This document shows positions 1 to 5,464 of a DNA stretch of 6,265 nt, in pieces (the first letter of the stretch is position 1; every line of letters begins with the position of its first letter). Location: positions 1 through 6,265 of the forward strand of contig JASHRR010000380.1 of assembly GCA_030037185.1 (NCBI GenBank). Reading direction: 5' to 3'. This stretch comes from Xanthobacteraceae bacterium. GTDB taxonomy: Bacteria; Pseudomonadota; Alphaproteobacteria; Rhizobiales; Xanthobacteraceae. The translations under genes were made by a program, and so were the position numbers. Below the pieces are notes generated by a model. The model had not been told where the DNA came from, did no database searches, and was given only the letters and a program-made list of their open reading frames with translations.

Positions 1-1016
1 GCCAGCTCGCTCCCTGGCTGTAATTTCAACAGGCGCCAAGACAACTGGATCAGTATGGTACGCACTCGCGCATTCCCAGAACGGGAAAGCCCTTTCTCTC
101 GGCGCCTCGATCCACTTTCATCGGGTGAACCGGTCAATCCCGCATAACGCGCCACCGCCTTGCGGTCCCGTAAATCACGAAACAGGATCTCATGCACCAG
201 TTGTTCGGCCGTCTCGACGCCAATCCCAATGATCCTCGCAAGCAGAAAAACCATGGCATTCATTTTGTCAGCGGGATCTCGTTGGAGACGCTGCAGTCGT
301 GTCTGCTCGATGGCCTTGATCTGCTCTTTGATGACGCGAAGACGCTCCATGTGACGGCGAAGTGCTGCGGCTGCGTTGGGTGGCAGAGGAATTCCCTCGG
401 GGGTTCGGACGGCGTCCAGCTTCTCGCTCGCCTTCCGCAATACCGGGTTGAAGTTACGCACACCGAACTGGATCAGGATCGATTTCATCCGGTTGACTGT
501 GCTGGTCCGTTCTTGCACCAATGATTCACGTTCACGATGCGGCCGTTTGGCATCCTCTTCTGCAACAGTTGGGACAATGGCCAAGCTGCAGTGGCCAGGC
601 TCACCGCGCAACCAGCCGAGAAAACCACGTCGTAGCATCGCCGTATCGATCCGATCCGTCTTAGCCCGTCGGTGTTCGCGTGATATCGCCACGCTGGTCG
701 CATGGATCACGTGAGCATCAATGCCGCGAGCCCGCAGCCAACGGGCCAACCAAAAACTATCCCGTCCGGTCTCATACGCGACGGAAATCCGCGTGATCTC
801 CTTCCCCGCCTTGATGGCCTCGTCACGCCAACGATACAAAAGCCGCAGCAGCTCTTCCGGATCAGGCGCAATCTTCTTCAGCGGTTCGCGATCGACGCCG
901 GGGATCATGCCGGCGACGAGCCAGCTCGTGAGAGACATTTCTATGACGACTACGAGAGTGCTATCCTGCACAAAGGCGGCGCGGCAGACTTTGCTGTTGT
1001 CGTGGGGTTTCTGCAT
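1..1016 (-). CDS. IS110-family transposase (DEDD-type bridge-RNA-class recombinase), 3' end cut by the window edge
   Basis: An uninterrupted minus-strand frame of 338 codons starts at ATG 1016-1014 and is still open at position 1. Relatives are about 400 residues, so roughly 60 C-terminal residues lie outside. The start is supported by GGAAG six bases upstream and an in-frame TGA five codons before it. The N-terminal RuvC-like domain shows the acidic set: E26 in VVVIEMS (many IS110 proteins have Asp here), E82 in AYETGRD, and D121/D124 in AKTDRID. A helical linker spans about 150-250. The C-terminal Tnp domain has the helix-hairpin-helix-like IIGIGVETAEQL (262-273) and AGLTGSPDESGSRRREKG (292-309), where S301 in ESG is the likely catalytic serine, then SRSGNARVR. 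Family members recombine DNA using an element-encoded bridge RNA. The frame has no lesion inside the window, so the element may be active; its right part and both ends are unseen. Confidence 0.93.
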   Translation of the reverse strand, partial: MQKPHDNSKVCRAAFVQDSTLVVVIEMSLTSWLVAGMIPGVDREPLKKIAPDPEELLRLLYRWRDEAIKAGKEITRISVAYETGRDSFWLARWLRARGIDAHVIHATSVAISREHRRAKTDRIDTAMLRRGFLGWLRGEPGHCSLAIVPTVAEEDAKRPHRERESLVQERTSTVNRMKSILIQFGVRNFNPVLRKASEKLDAVRTPEGIPLPPNAAAALRRHMERLRVIKEQIKAIEQTRLQRLQRDPADKMNAMVFLLARIIGIGVETAEQLVHEILFRDLRDRKAVARYAGLTGSPDESGSRRREKGLSRSGNARVRTILIQLSWRLLKLQPGSEL

Positions 1017-1214
1017 ATGAAGCTTCCGTCAATGACCCGTTGATCGAAGCGAAGATGCTTAGACTGTCTCGCCGCCAGCCCATAGTATCTTTTGACGACA
1101 GCAGCTTGCAGCAATTCCGGGAGCAGCCGGGGCTATCCGCCGGGTGTCGATCAACGAAAATCCGAATCGGGAAGCGCCAGAGCACACGAAGTGGATGCCA
1201 TCGATGATCGAGTA
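1017..1214 (-). other. Upstream flank of the IS110 transposase gene; possible left end and bridge-RNA region
   Basis: In the IS110 subgroup the non-coding RNA that directs recombination is encoded between the element end and the transposase start; in the IS1111 subgroup it lies at the other end. This 198-base stretch is the only 5' flank visible. I see short hairpin potential (AAGC GAAGAT GCTT near 1047-1060, AGCC GG GGCT near 1125-1140) but no structure I can identify as a bridge RNA and no clear element terminus. It also overlaps a coding-like plus-strand tail (1096-1215), so the element boundary could be anywhere between 1017 and that tail. The assignment is inference from family knowledge. 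Confidence 0.25.
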
Positions 1215-1215
1215 A
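1096..1215 (+). pseudogene. Coding-like C-terminal tail of an unidentified protein
   Basis: Following an in-frame TGA (1093-1095), a plus-strand frame runs 39 codons to TAA 1213-1215. Its second half, INENPNREAPEHTKWMPSMI, reads like real protein: polar, with a Trp and a balanced composition. There is no plausible start, so at most this is the 3' remnant of a gene. Its TAA overlaps the ATG at 1215 that begins the IS200-type remnant (TAATG), which may mark an insertion junction. I do not recognise the family, and chance is a real alternative because it lies opposite a minus-strand open frame. Confidence 0.22.
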
Positions 1216-1446
1216 TGAAAGCTTAAGTCGCCCCAAGTGGGAGCGCAAATATCACGTCGTATTCATTCCCACATGCAGGAGAAAGACGTTATTCAGGTAG
1301 ATCCGACAGCATCTTGGGGAAATGTTTCGCGGCTTAGCAGCGCAGAAAGAAAGCCGGATCGGGCAAAAGCCATCTGCAAGGGACCACGTGCACATCTTGA
1401 TCCCGCCGAAATACGCGGGTGTGCACGGGTGCGATCTAGGTAACCC
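1215..1446 (+). pseudogene. tnpA: Broken IS200/IS605-family TnpA (HUH Y1 transposase), N-terminal half only
   Basis: The family's characteristic opening is readable, but only across lesions. ATG 1215-1217 gives MKA and then a stop. A frame shift leads at 1223 into LSRPKWERKYHVVFIPTCRR, matching the IS200-type start with its conserved K-W-x-x-K-Y-H-V-V-F-I-P. An in-frame TAG at 1298-1300 falls where relatives usually have Gln, so a single C-to-T change would explain it. The frame resumes with IRQHLGEMFRGLAAQKESRI and continues to DHVHILIPPKYA, which carries the H-V-H metal-binding (HUH) pair. Relatives read about two residues longer between that pair and PPKYA. After KYA the similarity stops, so the C-terminal half with the catalytic Tyr is missing; intact TnpA is about 140-150 residues. 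Such enzymes move single-stranded DNA. This copy cannot make a working protein. Confidence 0.78.
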
Positions 1447-1509
1447 ATCCCGACCTGAAGGCAACCTGAAGGCGGGACTTTTGCCCCAGCCTCTAGGCGG
1501 TGGGTTACC
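1439..1509. repeat. Inverted repeat flanking a tandem 11-bp repeat, possible IS200-type right-end structure
   Basis: GGTAACCCA (1439-1447) and TGGGTTACC (1501-1509) are exact inverted copies 53 bases apart. Between them ACCTGAAGGC occurs twice (1453-1462 and 1464-1473, 11-bp period), and GCCT CT AGGC (1489-1498) can form a small hairpin. IS200/IS605 elements carry an imperfect palindrome just after tnpA that TnpA recognises at the right end, and this block directly follows the tnpA remnant. The match to an end structure is by position and style only. If correct, most of the C-terminal coding part was deleted between the remnant and this end. Confidence 0.35.
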
Positions 1510-1848
1510 AGGGTCAGCTTGGGATTATCCGTGCCTTTCGGGGCACACTGCTTATCCCACGCCTGTCTGCTATCCCGCCTTCGAGAGGTCCGAACCGAGT
1601 TGTCCACCGGCCGCCGGCCGCCCCCTCCCGGATGAAACGGTTTTCCCCCGTGGCTTGTGCCGGCAGGGAACTCCCATGGTTGTTAGTGTCACCGGCTGCC
1701 TGCTCATTGTCACCATCAGCGCGGCGGCCAGTGCCGACGGCCCCGGTCAAACTTCGATAGTCAGCCTCCGTGCGTTCTCGGTTGAGCCCGATTGACAGAC
1801 AGGAATCGATCCCGCCGAGCCCGCTCGCCCTACTCGTCGCAACAGCCT
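1510..1848. other. Gene-poor stretch, one hairpin, nothing recognisable
   Basis: No convincing gene is seen on either strand. The one clear structure is a two-part hairpin at 1521-1558: GGGAT (1521-1525) with ATCCC (1554-1558), and inside it GTGCC (1531-1535) with GGCAC (1542-1546) closing the six-base loop TTTCGG. A 39-codon plus-strand frame from ATG 1676 reads like a signal peptide followed by a short tail, but it lacks a good ribosome site and further support. The stretch lies just past the stop of the 285-residue minus-strand gene, yet I see no strong intrinsic terminator for it here. Confidence 0.5.
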
Positions 1849-2706
1849 CTAGAAATCGGGCTTGTTTGCTACCGGGATGTGATAATCGAACAAATGCTGA
1901 TTGTTCTCGGCGCAGACGTCTTCGAGCATCGGCTCCTGCACGCGCCGATAGCGCCGCTTGCCCCACCAGGCTTGATAGAAAGTATCCGGATCGTCGACCT
2001 TGAAGACGACTTCGAGGCCCTTGCCCTCGTCGGTCATTTGCCAGCGCTCGATCACATGCAGCTTCTCGGTGTGCGGCGTGCGGTAGAGATCGACGACGGT
2101 CTTGGTGTTTTGCCCGACGGTGTCAATCACAAGCGTATCGCCTTCGTAGTGCCCGACTGACTCGCCGTACCAGGACGGCGTTGGATTTTCGGAATGGGGT
2201 ACGTCCATGTAAACGCGCCGCACCTGATGATCGCCGGAGAAGATCAACCAAACGACCTTGGGCGTTTGAACAAAATAGAGCGGCGTCGGTCCGCCGTAGG
2301 CCATGAACCCTGGAACGCCGGCGTGGCTGCAGCTTTGGCGCGCCGTAAAGGCGATCTTGCCCGCGAGCACCTCATCGTTGTCCTTCTTCATGTGCTCCTT
2401 TACCCAGGGCTTCAGGTTCGGATTGCTCAGATCCGCAATCCGGTAGGTCGGCTGTCTGCCAGTCCCGTTGCCGACGAAAGGATGCGTGGCATCGTTGGTA
2501 ACGGGCGGCACCTGGCCCGGAACCGGATCGAAGTCGGGGCCGCCTTGCCCAACGCGCACCCAGCCGAATTGGCTCGACGAGAAATTCGGCGGAGCCGCCT
2601 GTTGTTGCCCTGCCACCGGTGTGGTCGGGACAGCCCAGATGAGGCCGGCCAAGACCGCCAAGACGCTGCCCGCGAGCAGCTCTCCTCGGGACGTGAACGA
2701 GGACAT
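1849..2706 (-). CDS. Secreted hypothetical protein, 285 residues
   Basis: The ATG at 2706-2704 is preceded by AGGAGG (2719-2714) with a seven-base spacer, a strong Shine-Dalgarno that settles the start; the stop is TAG 1851-1849. Residues 1-33 look like an export signal: SRGELLAG, a hydrophobic core SVLAVLAGLIWAV, and an Ala-Gly cleavage site before QQQ. The SRG lacks the Arg-Arg of a true Tat signal, so Sec export is more likely. The mature part is mostly beta and aromatic-rich, with VRRVYMDVPHSENPTPSWYG (162-181) followed by ESVGHYEGDTLVIDTVG (182-198), PHTEKLHVIERW (211-222), and Cys126 and Cys265 (EDVCAENN). This arrangement recurs in uncharacterised exported proteins of Acidobacteria, sphingomonads and bradyrhizobia; I know no established function. 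It stands alone, with no co-directional neighbour. The frame is intact. Confidence 0.85.
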   Translation of the reverse strand: MSSFTSRGELLAGSVLAVLAGLIWAVPTTPVAGQQQAAPPNFSSSQFGWVRVGQGGPDFDPVPGQVPPVTNDATHPFVGNGTGRQPTYRIADLSNPNLKPWVKEHMKKDNDEVLAGKIAFTARQSCSHAGVPGFMAYGGPTPLYFVQTPKVVWLIFSGDHQVRRVYMDVPHSENPTPSWYGESVGHYEGDTLVIDTVGQNTKTVVDLYRTPHTEKLHVIERWQMTDEGKGLEVVFKVDDPDTFYQAWWGKRRYRRVQEPMLEDVCAENNQHLFDYHIPVANKPDF

Positions 2707-2779
2707 TGTTGCTCCTCCTCTCCGCTATTTCTGCCCATCGAGGTTACGACATTTCCACTCGTTGCGTAAGACGCCGGCG

Positions 2780-3133
2780 ATGGCCGCTCGGTACCGTCAA
2801 GGATGTGCAGCCGGATCAAACCCGGCGATGCCTCGGTTCTGGCGAGCGTTTCGCCTTATCGACGTAGAGCGCCTGGCGCGGCTTTGCTCCATTGTAACCC
2901 AAATCGCATCCGGCGCCGGGCGGTTTGGGACGCCGAGGTGGTCCGGCCGCCTTCGAGCGTTGAAGCAAGAAACCGCGCCTCCACGTACTTCAGGCGAGGA
3001 CCTGCAGCAAGCCCGTCCCCAGGCTGAGGCAACTAAGGAAGCCGAGCGTGCGGGCATCGAGCACGCCAAGCAGATGGTGATCGCGCGCTACACGCCCGAA
3101 CAGCTCAGCCAAATGCGCCGCGTCTCCATCTAA
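2780..3133 (+). pseudogene. Unrecognised coding-like frame, convincing only at its C-terminus
   Basis: A plus-strand frame from ATG 2780 to TAA 3131-3133 would give 117 residues. No Shine-Dalgarno precedes the ATG, and the frame stays open further upstream only because it lies opposite the 285-residue gene. The first two thirds are basic and irregular. The end, from about 3000, looks like genuine protein: a Gln/Ala/Glu-rich helical run (LQQARPQAEATKEAERAG) and then AKQMVIARYTPEQLSQMRR before the stop, with G or C favoured at third positions. I read it as the 3' end of a gene whose front has been lost or scrambled. I do not recognise the family. It could instead be a short, poorly conserved gene. 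Confidence 0.3.
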
Positions 3134-3201
3134 GTTTTCCACCGGGCCTAGCCCTCATTGCCGGCGAGCGGCCCCTCTTGTTTGCCGATCAGCAACAAAC
3201 A

Positions 3202-3229
3202 CCGGGCGACACGCCCGGCAAAAAGCCGG
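3202..3229. terminator. GC-rich hairpin pair, possible terminator
   Basis: CCGGGCG (3202-3208) and CGCCCGG (3212-3218) form a perfect seven-pair stem with loop ACA. An overlapping alternative pairs CCGGC (3215-3219) with GCCGG (3225-3229) around AAAAA. Reading plus, the first hairpin is followed by CAAAAAG, not a T-run. Reading minus, it is followed by TGTTTGTTG, only weakly U-rich. It lies 70 bases past the stop at 3133, where a terminator would be expected, but it is not a canonical one on either strand. Confidence 0.3.
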
Positions 3230-3300
3230 CGACTGCTAATCGAGACGATTAAATTGTAGGCGAGGTTCAGATCCGTGGTAATATCAGTTGCGCGCGGGGT

Positions 3301-3451
3301 TACTTCCGATCAATCGCAGTGACACCCGGCCCTTGGGGGAAGTAGTCCAAGGACCGGGGCCACGCACGGCCCTGTGTGGAAGGTTAATACCGCGCGCACG
3401 GCCAACGCTAACATTAGCCTGCCAGCGGGTAACATGAACCTTTGTCCATGT
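3301..3451. other. Structured non-coding stretch, candidate RNA of unknown strand and function
   Basis: Four consecutive inverted repeats occur in 150 bases. The strongest is CCCGGCCCTTGG (3325-3336) with CCAAGGACCGGG (3347-3358): 12 positions with one C/A mismatch if transcribed plus, which becomes a G-U pair if transcribed minus. Its loop GGGAAGTAGT contains GGAAGTA (3338-3344), exactly complementary to TACTTCC (3301-3307), so a pseudoknot is possible. Next come CCACGCA/TGTGTGG (3360-3366/3373-3379, one G-T), GGTTAAT/ATTAGCC (3382-3388/3413-3419, one G-T) and ACATG/CATGT (3432-3436/3447-3451). No promoter or T-run terminator was recognised. A minus-strand frame also spans the area, so a coding origin is not excluded. 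Confidence 0.35.
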
Positions 3452-3483
3452 GAGGCGGAATTTCTTTAAATCCATCCTCCTCG

Positions 3484-3692
3484 CCAGCGCCCGCAAGCCA
3501 AAGGCTCCGCCCCCCAGTCCCCGTCCGCCGACCCCACTGCCTGGCTTGCTGCCGCGGCGCTGGGCGGCAGAGTCGGCACCAGGGGCTTGACCAAAGAGAA
3601 CGCTGCGGCTGCGGCCGCCAAGAAGCCGCCGGCCGCACGGGCAGCGGGCGAGCAGCAGCTCGCATGGCGCGGCTGGGGCGGCGGCCGGCTTT
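3484..3692. repeat. GC-rich block of nested inverted repeats
   Basis: Two imperfect palindromes lie side by side. In the first, AGCGCC and AAGCCA (within 3484-3501) are matched by TGGCTT and GGCGCT (within 3541-3564). The second centres on a perfect hairpin GCGAGC-AGCA-GCTCGC (3648-3663), enclosed by GCCGGCCGC near 3627-3636 and GCGGCCGGC near 3682-3691. Frames in both directions are open here because of the high GC, giving Ala/Pro/Arg-rich translations without recognisable domains. It lies upstream of the Rap1a-like gene but 180 bases or more from its start. Confidence 0.4.
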
Positions 3693-3872
3693 GGGTGAAC
3701 GCACCCAGAGTCCCGCAGGTTTCCCACTGGCGGCGAGCCACTCCTCTCGGTAATTGTCTTTTACATCTGTCGGGAGCTGACGCTGACGTTCCGCGCCCGC
3801 TTCGCTTATCGTTGCTCGTTACCGGCGGACCGGATCAGCTCACGCTGACCGCCGTTGGCGGAAGGGGATCTT

Positions 3873-4220
3873 ATGACCAGGCCTACGATCATTATCGCCG
3901 CATTGGTTACGATGAATGCGGCTGCCCAGTCGCAGACAATTGGCGATCAGTGGATAGCGCTTTGCGCCAAGGGCGTTTCGGCGACACAACGTGCTTCCTG
4001 TGAGTCTTATGCTCGCGGCGTGGCAGACGCGGCGTTGGTCGCCCAAAGATTTAGCACCGACATGCCGCCGATCTGTATCCCACCCGGTGCGACGGGAAGC
4101 GATTTGGCCGCGCTCGCCCTGCCTTACTTGGAGGGGCAGCCTGCGGACGCACGGAAAGTTGTGGCCGCCGCTCTGCTGATGGACGCCTTCCGCGCAGCGT
4201 TTCCCTGCCCGCGAAAATAG
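3873..4220 (+). CDS. Rap1a/Tai-family immunity-like secreted protein
   Basis: The preferred start is ATG 3873, with GGAAGGGG (3860-3867) five bases upstream; an in-frame TTG at 3855 precedes that ribosome site and is less likely. The 115-residue product begins with a short Sec-type signal (TRPTIIIAALVTMNAAA, cleavage about 18/19). The mature part matches the Rap1a/Tai pattern: Cys31, then C43-E-S-Y-A-R-G-V-A-D-A, Cys68 in PICIPPGAT, a helix with ALPYLEGQPADARKV (82-96), and AFRAAFPC ending at Cys112. The four cysteines probably form two disulfides in the periplasm. Founding members neutralise type VI secretion amidase effectors. No amidase or type VI gene is present here, and many alphaproteobacteria carry orphan copies whose role is unknown, so an immunity function should not be assumed. 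Confidence 0.85.
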   Translation: MTRPTIIIAALVTMNAAAQSQTIGDQWIALCAKGVSATQRASCESYARGVADAALVAQRFSTDMPPICIPPGATGSDLAALALPYLEGQPADARKVVAAALLMDAFRAAFPCPRK

Positions 4221-4287
4221 GGCCGACGAGGCTGCCGCTGTTGAGAAGGCCGCGGCTGAACTTCAAGGTGCCGGCCGCGAGGCTGAT

Positions 4288-4480
4288 TGAGGTGAGGCGA
4301 CGACCCGCCGCAAGAGCAAAACTACCCGCGGTGATCTCAAGCGCAAATGGCCACGACGTGACGCTCCGGGCCGAAAAGTGCGGGCGTCATGAACATGAGG
4401 GAAGATCTTGCGCTGCCTTCTATCGCTTTGAACTGCCAATTCTTCTCTGCAATTCGGCGCTCGCAACCGGCGCACCATGA
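4288..4480 (+). pseudogene. Degenerate remnant of a small rhizobial hypothetical protein
   Basis: The frame at 4294-4341 reads EATTRRKSKTTRGDLKRKWP, the basic opening I recall from short, roughly 90-residue hypothetical proteins common in Bradyrhizobium. Those continue with a segment like HHV-A-L-P-A-E-K-V-R and then E-V-I-F-C-A-A. Here those pieces appear in different frames: HDVTLRAEK one frame away, KVR back in the first, and CAA near 4409-4417. Upstream, GAGGTGA followed directly by GGCGACGACC looks like a Shine-Dalgarno plus ATGGCGACGACC that has lost the T of its start codon; a TGA sits at 4288-4290. After about 4420 no similarity is seen. The family memory is unverified; several frame changes and the missing start make it non-functional if correct. 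Confidence 0.42.
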
Positions 4481-4487
4481 GGAGATA

Positions 4488-5019
4488 TCAGGTTTGTGAC
4501 TGTCCCCGGAAATTTCGGAAGGTTAGTGAGTAGCGAAGGTGCTCGACGCCGGGAATGCTATGCTCCCAGCTATTGCGGGAGGGCCCGCGGAGGAGGTATG
4601 CGGAACGCGGTGCCAGGCGGAGCGAAGCTCGCTCCCAGCCGCTGCCAGAGCTTCTGCGGAAACGAAATGTGCACACTGAAAGCAGAGAGATGCCGATGAC
4701 GTCTATGGCACGATCCCTGTGCCAACCTATTGGGGCGCCCGGCTCGTATTCTGTCACCAGAAGGTGTTCGAGGGTGCGGTTGTCGAGGCCCGCGAACCGA
4801 GCGGCCTTCTCGCGGACTGGACGGAAAATCATATTGCCAGCCGAACGACACCACGCGACGCCTGGCCGCGAAGCCATGAAATTCGAATTCCTTGAAGAGC
4901 AGGCGCTCGATTTCGGCCACCATTACGCGTTCTTCCCCCACATCGAGAAGGTCCGGATGGTATCGAAAGCCCTCCGGCAATGCGGGCTTAGACTCGAACA
5001 GATTCAGCTGGTCAGTCAT
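4488..5019 (-). pseudogene. alkB: AlkB-like 2OG-Fe(II) dioxygenase gene disrupted by a frameshifting internal deletion
   Basis: AlkB-like enzymes repair alkylated nucleic acids by Fe(II)/2-oxoglutarate-dependent demethylation. The first part starts at ATG 5019 (MTDQLNLFESKPALPEGFRY) and reads 65 residues in one frame to VVSFGWQYDF, ending at 4825. The second part continues in another frame from about 4823 (FRPVREKAARFAGLD) to TGA 4490-4488. Family members normally have about a dozen residues between Y-D-F and the L-R-E-K-A region, so the gap is best explained by a deletion whose length is two more than a multiple of three. A second, in-frame loss of about two residues follows HRDR. The catalytic set survives in the second part: H and D of WHRDR (4721-4713), the distal H of WEHSIP (4562-4560), and the paired Arg of RYSLTFR (4535-4515). 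No good Shine-Dalgarno precedes 5019. Without recoding, no full protein can be made. Confidence 0.85.
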
Positions 5020-5083
5020 GGCGCTGGGTAAAACTGGACGTTGGACGCTAGCAAGGTCCGAAGTGACCAAGACTTCGCCCTGC

Positions 5084-5112
5084 ACTATGCAACGCAGCAT
5101 TGCGCGGTTCAA
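5084..5112 (-). promoter_or_regulatory. Possible sigma70-type promoter upstream of the alkB remnant
   Basis: On the minus strand TTGAAC (5112-5107) and CATAGT (5089-5084) are 17 bases apart, each matching the -35 and -10 consensus at four of six positions. They lie 65 bases before the alkB start. The elements sit inside an inverted repeat, CGCCCT (5076-5081) and AGGGCG (5115-5120), with an inner GCAA/TTGC hairpin (5089-5092/5100-5103). In a GC-rich genome such a match is modest, so this is a suggestion only. Confidence 0.22.
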
Positions 5113-5238
5113 ATAGGGCGACCGGGAAGCCAGTTCCAGTTGGCCTACCGCCGCAGTAGAACCTCTGCTGCTCCCTCGCGCAATCTTGCTGCCGCCCATT
5201 CTTGGCGGAGAAGAGGCGTGCCGGTCAAACATATTTGA

Positions 5239-5298
5239 ACTCTCGTCGGCGCGGCCCACGTAATAGGAGCCGTCCGCAAGCCAGCACCTCGGCGGCAT
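5239..5298 (-). pseudogene. Scrap of a GIY-YIG (UPF0213/YhbQ-like) endonuclease-type protein
   Basis: The minus-strand translation contains MPPRCWLADGSYYVGRADES. C-x(2)-A-D-G-S-Y-Y-V-G is the hallmark of the first strands of small GIY-YIG domain proteins, which usually read as Y-x-L-R-C-A-D-G-S-Y-Y-V-G followed by T/H-D-D-L-E. The preceding strand with the first Tyr is not recognisable, and neither the conserved Arg helix nor the rest of the roughly 90-residue domain can be found in any frame downstream. It is in the same frame as the start of the alkB remnant but separated from it by about 220 bases of uninformative sequence. I take it as a residual fragment; coincidence is possible given its length. 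Confidence 0.4.
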
Positions 5299-5464
5299 CG
5301 TCGAGATCATCGGCCCACATAGGTGCGGACGCATTGCGCGCCTTGTTTCGAGGAAATCCACTCAAGCGGGAACGCGAACCGCATGCCGCAGTTGATAGGT
5401 CGGCGCGTGGTAATAACACAGGGCCGCAGCAGAGCCGCAAACCTCCATTGGTCAGGAGAGGACG

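Noticed and set aside
192..1043. Several plus-strand frames across the left kilobase
   Set aside because: They lie opposite the IS110 transposase, whose minus-strand frame is continuous and carries recognisable catalytic motifs; the plus translations show no family features.
1322..1795. Plus-strand frame of 157 residues
   Set aside because: Only its first part is meaningful (TnpA remnant); the remainder has no recognisable domain and crosses inverted repeats.
1514..1966. Minus-strand frame overlapping the end of the 285-residue gene
   Set aside because: Basic, irregular composition, overlap with a well-supported gene in another frame, and no ribosome site.
3284..3727. Minus-strand frame of 147 residues over the structured segment
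   Set aside because: Low-complexity Gly/Ala/Arg-rich in its first half, no ribosome site, no domain recognised, and it covers strong inverted repeats. Not fully excluded.
3587..4003. Plus-strand frame with an Ala/Lys-rich start resembling a histone-H1-like tail
   Set aside because: It arises from GC-rich palindromic sequence and overlaps the better supported Rap1a-like gene in another frame.
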